A stretch of DNA of 64,000 nt, from NCBI GenBank assembly GCA_027533105.1, contig JAPZTW010000001.1:62001-126000 (forward strand), in the 5' to 3' direction. A program made the translations under genes and the position numbers. Shown here piece by piece: positions 56,862 to 64,000 of this stretch; the stretch's first letter is position 1; every line of letters begins with the position of its first letter. A model generated the notes under the pieces. It was not told the origin of the DNA and did no database searches. It worked only from the letters and a program-made list of their open reading frames with translations. The DNA comes from Sphingomonadaceae bacterium (GTDB lineage Bacteria > Pseudomonadota > Alphaproteobacteria > Sphingomonadales > Sphingomonadaceae).

Positions 56862-57703
56862 CTAACCGTTCCAGGCGGCAATCGTGGTGCGGTGCAATTC
56901 GCGGCGATAGCCTTCATATCCGCCCGTCGCCTTGTGCAGGACCGAGCGGTTATCCCACATTACCAGCATGCCAGGCTCCCAGCGGTGACGATAGACAAAC
57001 CGGTCGTCGCCCTGCCAGGCCTGGAGCTCCATCAGCATCGCAATGGCCTCGTCCTGAGACATGCCCTCGATGCCGATGATGTACCCCAGCGTCGAATAGA
57101 ATCCGCGTCGCCCGGTTTCGGGATGGGCCGGGACCAGTGGATGGGTCTGGGTCGCAAGGGCCGCCTCGCTGGGCCGGATATCCATGCTGCGGCCCTTGTC
57201 CCTGGCGCCATAGGTGCCATCGGGCGCATAGGGCATCCGGGCCGAATGGATCGCAATCAGATCGGCGTATCGCGCCTGCTGATCCAGCGAAAGTGCCTCC
57301 CAGGCGGCGTGCTGGTTGGCGAACAGGGTATCGCCGCCGATGGGCGGGATCTCCACCGCATTGAGGCAGGTTCCCGAGGGCGGACGGGCCTGGAATGACC
57401 AGTCCGCGTGCCAGTTTTCCGCAAACAGCGGGGTCTGCTCGTCCGCCTCGCGCCGGATTGCGGCGATGTGCTGGCGTCCGGCAATCGGCGCGAAGAAGGG
57501 ATCATCGCCAAATTCGCCAAAGCAGAGCGTGAACCGCTCCAGCTCGTCATCATTGAGGTGCTGGTCCGGAAAGGCCAGCACGTGATGCTCCAGCCAGGCG
57601 GCGCGGATTGCCGCGACCGTCTGGCTGTCGAGCTCTGCCTTGAGGTCAACCCCGGTAACGCGTGCGCCGCACGCCTGCCCCGATGGCTCGACCCGCAGCG
57701 CCA

Positions 57704-57704
<1 letters not shown>
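56862..57704 (-). CDS. TauD/TfdA family Fe(II)/2-oxoglutarate dioxygenase
   Basis: A 280-residue oxygenase. The iron-binding set is His99-x-Asp101 (NWHADWSF) and His257 (SVLHKATGG), with the cosubstrate arginine near 268-272 (YRRELHRT). Relatives attack taurine, sulfonates, herbicide ethers or alkyl sulfates, releasing an aldehyde. The ATG overlaps the gyrA stop by one base, and frmA follows after 69 bases, so it may supply an aldehyde or simply share the transcript. The substrate is unknown. Confidence 0.9.
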
Positions 57705-60433
<2,729 letters not shown>

Positions 60434-60707
60434 GCGGATATTCAGCCGGTTGTTGGCGGGAAAGTCGGTAGGACCGGACTAGGCGATGACGGCACGAAAG
60501 GCCACCTCGATGCTCGGAATGGCGCCGCTTTTCCACACCCAATCGCCCCTGTCTGAACGAACGGGACGAAACGCATTCAACGCGGGTTCAGTGGCACCAG
60601 CGCATTACGCGGCCAGTGTTGCCAAACTGCCGATTTAAGGCCAGTAGCAAGCGCGAAGGAAGTTCCGTCCGGCCCAGTGGCCAGGCGATCGAGGAGTGAA
60701 GGATACG
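60434..60707. other. divergent intergenic region gyrA / TPR gene
   Basis: This 274-base gap must hold the promoters of both gyrA (-) and the secreted TPR gene (+). I see no convincing -35/-10 pair, no long hairpin and no plausible small gene. It is the largest gap in the window. Confidence 0.6.
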
Positions 60708-62162
60708 ATGCGTCGCACACCCATTCTGGCCCGTCCGCTCTATGCGGTAGCCATCTCGCTGGCCTCGCTTGCTGCTGCCGGCCTGCTGGCCACCCCGGCC
60801 CAGGCCCAGCGCGAAGACAAGAAGAAGGATGACAAGAAGGGCGCCGCTGCAGCCAAGCCGCCGCAGCCGACCAAGGGCTTCATTCCGGCCTACACCGATC
60901 TCAAGGCCGCGCTGGATGCTGCTGCCAAGCGGGAAGACGTGATCGCCGCCAAGGCCAAGATTGCTGAAACCGAAAAGGCCTATCGCTCGGCCCGCGGCCG
61001 GGCAGCGCAGGACGCCGCGCGGGGCCAGTATGACGCCGCGGTCGCCGCGCTCGGCGGCCTCCTGGCGCCCGAGAAGGGCAAGGTCGAGAACGCCTTCGCC
61101 AAGGTCGGCAACGAAGCCGACAAATTCTACGCTGGCCAGCTTGCCTTTACCTATGGCGGCCTGGCGGTTGACAAGGCAACCCAGCGCCGTGGCCTCGTCG
61201 CCATGATCGAGAGCGGCAATGTGCCGCCCGCCGAAGTGGGCAAGTATCATTACTATGCCGCCGGCTTTGCCTTTGACCTGAAGGACTTTGCCGCTGCTGA
61301 AGCCTCGCTGAAGTCGGCGATTGCTGCCGGCAACAACGGTGACGATGTGAAGGGCCTGCTGGCGGAAGCCCAGAACTCGGCTGGTCGTCCGGCTGAGGCC
61401 CTGGCAACGTTGCGCCAGATGGTCGATGGTGCGGTGGCCGCCGGCAAGGTGCCCGATGCCGACTGGCTCGAGCGCGGCGTCGTCATTTCCTACAACAACA
61501 AGATGGGACCGGAGTCGGTCGAGTGGGGCGTGCGCCGGATCGAACACTACCCGTCTCAGGCCGGGTGGGTGGCGGCTGGCCAGATCATGCGCGAAAAGGG
61601 CGATTACGCCGCGATGGACTCGCTCGACATTTCCCGCGCGCTTGACCGGGCCGGTGCCCTGACCATCAGCACCCCCTCGGTCCAGCGCGAATACATCGAG
61701 TATCTGCAGTCGGCAGTGGGCAAGGTCGGCGTGCTTTACCCCGGCGAGGTGATCAAGATTGCCAACCAGGGTGTGAAGGCAACCGCGCTTCAGGCAACCG
61801 ATCCATTCGTCCGCGACGCTCTGGCTGAAGCCAGCCGTCGCGTCGCGGCTGACCGCGCGTCACTGCCGGGGCTTGAGCGGGACGCCAAGGCTCCCACCGC
61901 CGCCCTGCGGACGGTGCTGATCGGTGCCGACACCTTCCTCAGCTACGACCTGGCGGACAAGGCTGCAGAGCTCTACAATATCGCCTTGGCAAAGCCTGGC
62001 GCTGACGCTTCGGCGATCAATCTGCGGCTCGGTATTGCCCTGGTGAAGCAGGGCAAGATGCCGGAAGCCGAGGCCGCGCTGGCCAAGGTCGAAGGCCCGC
62101 GCAAGCCGATTGCCCAGCTCTGGACGCTGATTGCCAAGGGCAAGGTCGTGCCGACCAGCTAA
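60708..62162 (+). CDS. secreted TPR-repeat protein of unknown function
   Basis: A 484-residue protein with a signal peptide (cleavage near ATPAQA-Q, about 33) followed by a lysine-rich linker (EDKKKDDKKG) and an almost wholly helical body with TPR-like repeats, for example YHYYAAGFAFDLKDFAAAEASLKSAI (about 180-205) and AINLRLGIALVKQGKMPEAEAALAKV near the C-terminus. Probably a periplasmic scaffold; no specific role visible. ATG 60708 follows AAGGA; a GTG at 60696 is an alternative start. A strong terminator follows the stop. Confidence 0.85.
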   Translation: MRRTPILARPLYAVAISLASLAAAGLLATPAQAQREDKKKDDKKGAAAAKPPQPTKGFIPAYTDLKAALDAAAKREDVIAAKAKIAETEKAYRSARGRAAQDAARGQYDAAVAALGGLLAPEKGKVENAFAKVGNEADKFYAGQLAFTYGGLAVDKATQRRGLVAMIESGNVPPAEVGKYHYYAAGFAFDLKDFAAAEASLKSAIAAGNNGDDVKGLLAEAQNSAGRPAEALATLRQMVDGAVAAGKVPDADWLERGVVISYNNKMGPESVEWGVRRIEHYPSQAGWVAAGQIMREKGDYAAMDSLDISRALDRAGALTISTPSVQREYIEYLQSAVGKVGVLYPGEVIKIANQGVKATALQATDPFVRDALAEASRRVAADRASLPGLERDAKAPTAALRTVLIGADTFLSYDLADKAAELYNIALAKPGADASAINLRLGIALVKQGKMPEAEAALAKVEGPRKPIAQLWTLIAKGKVVPTS

Positions 62163-62188
62163 GGCGGTACCGACTGGATCATGATCGA

Positions 62189-62219
62189 AAGGGCGGCGGG
62201 CAACTGCCGCCCTTTTTTT
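62189..62219 (+). terminator. Rho-independent terminator
   Basis: AAGGGCGGC (62189-62197) pairs with GCCGCCC (62206-62212) and the T-run completes the stem; seven T follow (62213-62219). It ends the TPR gene transcript and, read in reverse with a shorter T-run, may also serve the convergent carbonic anhydrase operon. Confidence 0.92.
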
Positions 62220-62227
62220 CGGCCAGC

Positions 62228-62869
62228 TCAATCGATGGCGGCAAACTCGCCGGTATGTTCGTCCAGAACGTGAAGCAGGCCATCACTGATCGCAAAAAAG
62301 GCACCGCGCAGCTTCAGACTGCCCTCTCGTTCCTTCTCCAGCACATGCGGAAAGGTGCGAAGGTTGGCGAGGCTGACCTTTACCCCGGCCATTTCCATCG
62401 CGCGTTCAGCCGCTGGCCCTTCGGTGCCGTGGCGGAGCGCGACGGTGTGCCGCGCGGCATCAAGCAGGCCGATCCAGTCGGCCACGAAACCGCCTTCACC
62501 GCGCGGCTTGCCTTCCAGCTCGCGGGTCAGGGCTGCCTTGCATCCACCGCACATGCCGTGGCCCATGACCACGATCTGGCGAACCTCCAGCTTCTGGACC
62601 GCAAACTCCACAGCGGCGGAAACACCATGCAGACCTGGCGTCGTTTCGAATGGCGGCACCAGTGCCGCGACGTTGCGGACCACGAAGATCTCGCCCGGAT
62701 CGACATCGAAGACCTGCGATGGATCAACCCGGCTGTCGGAACAGGCAATCACCATCAGCTTGGGTGACTGGCCCTCATGCGCCAGCAGATCGTAACGCTC
62801 CTTCCGGCTCGGGTAGACGCCGGAACGAAAGCGGCGATAGCCTTCGAGCAGTTGGGCAAATTCAGGCAT
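62228..62869 (-). CDS. beta-class carbonic anhydrase
   Basis: Zinc enzyme interconverting CO2 and bicarbonate. The 213-residue protein has the full site: Cys43-x-Asp45-x-Arg47 (ACSDSRVDP) and His104-x2-Cys107 (GHGMCGGC). No signal peptide, so cytoplasmic. ATG 62869 overlaps the stop of the PII-like gene by one base. With SbtA upstream it would keep imported bicarbonate in balance with CO2 for carboxylases. Confidence 0.95.
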   Translation of the reverse strand: MPEFAQLLEGYRRFRSGVYPSRKERYDLLAHEGQSPKLMVIACSDSRVDPSQVFDVDPGEIFVVRNVAALVPPFETTPGLHGVSAAVEFAVQKLEVRQIVVMGHGMCGGCKAALTRELEGKPRGEGGFVADWIGLLDAARHTVALRHGTEGPAAERAMEMAGVKVSLANLRTFPHVLEKEREGSLKLRGAFFAISDGLLHVLDEHTGEFAAID

Positions 62870-63177
62870 CAGAACCGCTCGCCGCGGATTACCTCCACGT
62901 CCCACATGGTCAGCAGCAAGCCATGGCTGTTGAGCATCGGGGCCAGGACTTCGACCAGCGCTTCGGCCTTCTCGATGGAGGAAATCGTCAGGACGAGCGA
63001 CTTGTCCGTGCCCATCACCCGCTCCTCCCGCCAGCGCCCGTCGCGGCCGCTGCCGGAAGTGACCGGCAGCACACTCCACCCGGTAATCCCGGCCTTGTCG
63101 ATCGCATCGGTCACCCGGCGCACAAGCGCGCTATCAACCAGGATTTCGATGCGCTTGCGGATCACGGTTTCGATCAT
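62869..63177 (-). CDS. PII-like protein, SbtB type
   Basis: A 102-residue protein with the PII-like ferredoxin fold: strand-helix-strand RIEILVDSALVRRVTDAIDKAGITGWSVLPV, a flexible T-loop-like stretch GSGRDGRWREER (about 41-53), then a second alpha-beta unit ending LLTMWDVEVIRG. In cyanobacteria SbtB binds adenine nucleotides and inhibits SbtA. Here it lies 6 bases after an SbtA-type gene and overlaps the carbonic anhydrase, supporting the same role. Ligand specificity cannot be read from the sequence. Confidence 0.85.
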   Translation of the reverse strand: MIETVIRKRIEILVDSALVRRVTDAIDKAGITGWSVLPVTSGSGRDGRWREERVMGTDKSLVLTISSIEKAEALVEVLAPMLNSHGLLLTMWDVEVIRGERF

Positions 63178-63183
63178 GGCAGG

Positions 63184-64000
63184 TCAACCGGCTAGCAGGC
63201 GGGACAGCGCGGCAAACAGGCTGATCCCGACCAGGATATTGAAGGGGAAGGTGATCGACAGCGACATCGTCAGATAGATGCCCGGATCGGCCTGGGGCAG
63301 TGCCAGGCGCATGGCGGCTGGAACGGCAATGTAGCTGGCGCTGGCACAGAGTACGCCCAGCGCGGCCGCAGTCGCAACGTCCAGTCCGACCGCATGGCCG
63401 ACCAGCACGCCGAGCGTGCCATTGAAAAGCGGGAAAGCGATAGCCAGCACAACCAGCCGCAGGTTCAGCGCGCGGGCATCGATCAGGCGCCGCGCCGCGA
63501 TAAGCCCCATGTCGAGCAGGAACAGGCAGAGCACGCCCTTGAACCCGCTGTCGAACAGCGGCTGAACTTCGGCAAAGCCTTTTGGCCCGGCAATCAGTCC
63601 GATCGCAAAGCTCCCCAGCAGCAGCACGACGGAAGCGTTCAGGAACACTTCGCGCAGCAGTTCACCACGCGAATGGCCATCGCCGCCATGACCGCGCCGG
63701 GCCAGCATCAGGCCCGACAGGATCGCCGGGGTTTCCATGACCGCCAGCACCGCGACCATGAAACCGGCCACGACCAGACCGCCCGCGCCCAGAATTTCGT
63801 TCGCGGTGACGAAAGTCACGACACTGACCGAGCCATAGTGCGCGGCAACTGCCCCGGCATTGACCTGATCCAGTCGGCCAAAGCTGCGCAATACGGCATA
63901 GGCCAGAACGGGAATGGCAAAACTGAGCGCCAATCCCGCCAGCAGTGCTGCCGCGACTTCGGCATTCACACCGGACTTGGCCACTGCCACCCCACCTTTC
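63184..64000 (-). CDS. SbtA-type sodium-dependent bicarbonate transporter, N-terminus outside window
   Basis: The frame runs open to the right edge; the first visible residues, KGGVAVAKSG, match the end of an early helix in SbtA proteins, so about 40-60 residues are missing. At least eight hydrophobic helices are visible with the loop-rich middle (LARRGHGGDGHSRGELLREV) where SbtA has its cytoplasmic segment. The LFDSGFKGVLCLFLLDMGLIAARRL and CASASYIAVPAAMRLALPQADPGIYL regions fit this family. A GTG at 63988-63990 is in frame but internal. First visible gene of sbtA-sbtB-carbonic anhydrase. Confidence 0.85.
   Translation of the reverse strand, partial: KGGVAVAKSGVNAEVAAALLAGLALSFAIPVLAYAVLRSFGRLDQVNAGAVAAHYGSVSVVTFVTANEILGAGGLVVAGFMVAVLAVMETPAILSGLMLARRGHGGDGHSRGELLREVFLNASVVLLLGSFAIGLIAGPKGFAEVQPLFDSGFKGVLCLFLLDMGLIAARRLIDARALNLRLVVLAIAFPLFNGTLGVLVGHAVGLDVATAAALGVLCASASYIAVPAAMRLALPQADPGIYLTMSLSITFPFNILVGISLFAALSRLLAG

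Overview
The window is GC-rich, densely packed bacterial chromosome with no mobile elements. Several features fit an aerobic alphaproteobacterium of the order Sphingomonadales (Novosphingobium/Erythrobacter-like). These are a mitochondrial-type complex I operon followed by birA-coaX-rnj-DUF1467, an AspRS of the non-discriminating type, and an intergenic inverted repeat built around TCGAGCGAAGTCGAGA. The genus is inference; no rRNA is present. Only two genes run off the ends (a thiolase on the left, an SbtA-type permease on the right), and no full-length gene shows a frameshift.

Layout. 1-2.5 kb: partial thiolase (-) and a divergent coniferyl-aldehyde-dehydrogenase-like gene. 2.6-21.5 kb (+): nuoA-N in canonical order, with three extra genes inserted (a two-helix membrane microprotein and an NTF2-like protein between nuoD and nuoE; a secreted four-cysteine protein between nuoF and nuoG), then birA, coaX, rnj and DUF1467. 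21.6-25.8 kb (-): dapF-mtaB-ftsY-yciB in tight linkage, then a PuuD-like membrane protein with its own promoter. 25.9-33.1 kb: GGDEF/EAL protein, 2-oxoglutarate oxygenase, EVE protein, TPP enzyme, microprotein, MFS transporter and pgsA. 33.1-35.2 kb (-): rnd-oxyR. 35.2-40.8 kb (+): aspS, secreted TPR protein, acpP-fabF-mltG. 40.8-43.6 kb: exported alkylsulfatase-type hydrolase (-), a 2H phosphoesterase and tRNA-Met(CAT).

43.8-49.4 kb (+): valine catabolism from isobutyryl-CoA to propionyl-CoA (mmsA, isobutyryl-CoA dehydrogenase, 3-hydroxyisobutyryl-CoA hydrolase, enoyl-CoA hydratase, mmsB), broken by two intergenic inverted repeats. 49.3-56.8 kb (-): an overlapping C1-oxidation operon, frmA-fghA-fdsG-fdsB-mobA-fdsA-fdsD, which would take formaldehyde through S-formylglutathione and formate to CO2 with NADH production. 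That NADH can feed the complex I encoded at the other end. Upstream on the same strand lie a TauD-family dioxygenase and gyrA. 60.7-62.2 kb: secreted TPR protein and a strong terminator. 62.2-64 kb (-): sbtA, a PII-like sbtB and a beta-carbonic anhydrase, an inorganic-carbon acquisition module that is notable in an apparent heterotroph.

No stretch over 300 bases lacks a gene; the largest gaps are 60434-60707, 42752-42984, 871-1052 and 43648-43817. I found no unmistakably new system. The best leads are the three complex I insert genes, the sbtA-sbtB-carbonic anhydrase unit next to a CO2-releasing operon, and the alternative hairpins between acpP and fabF.
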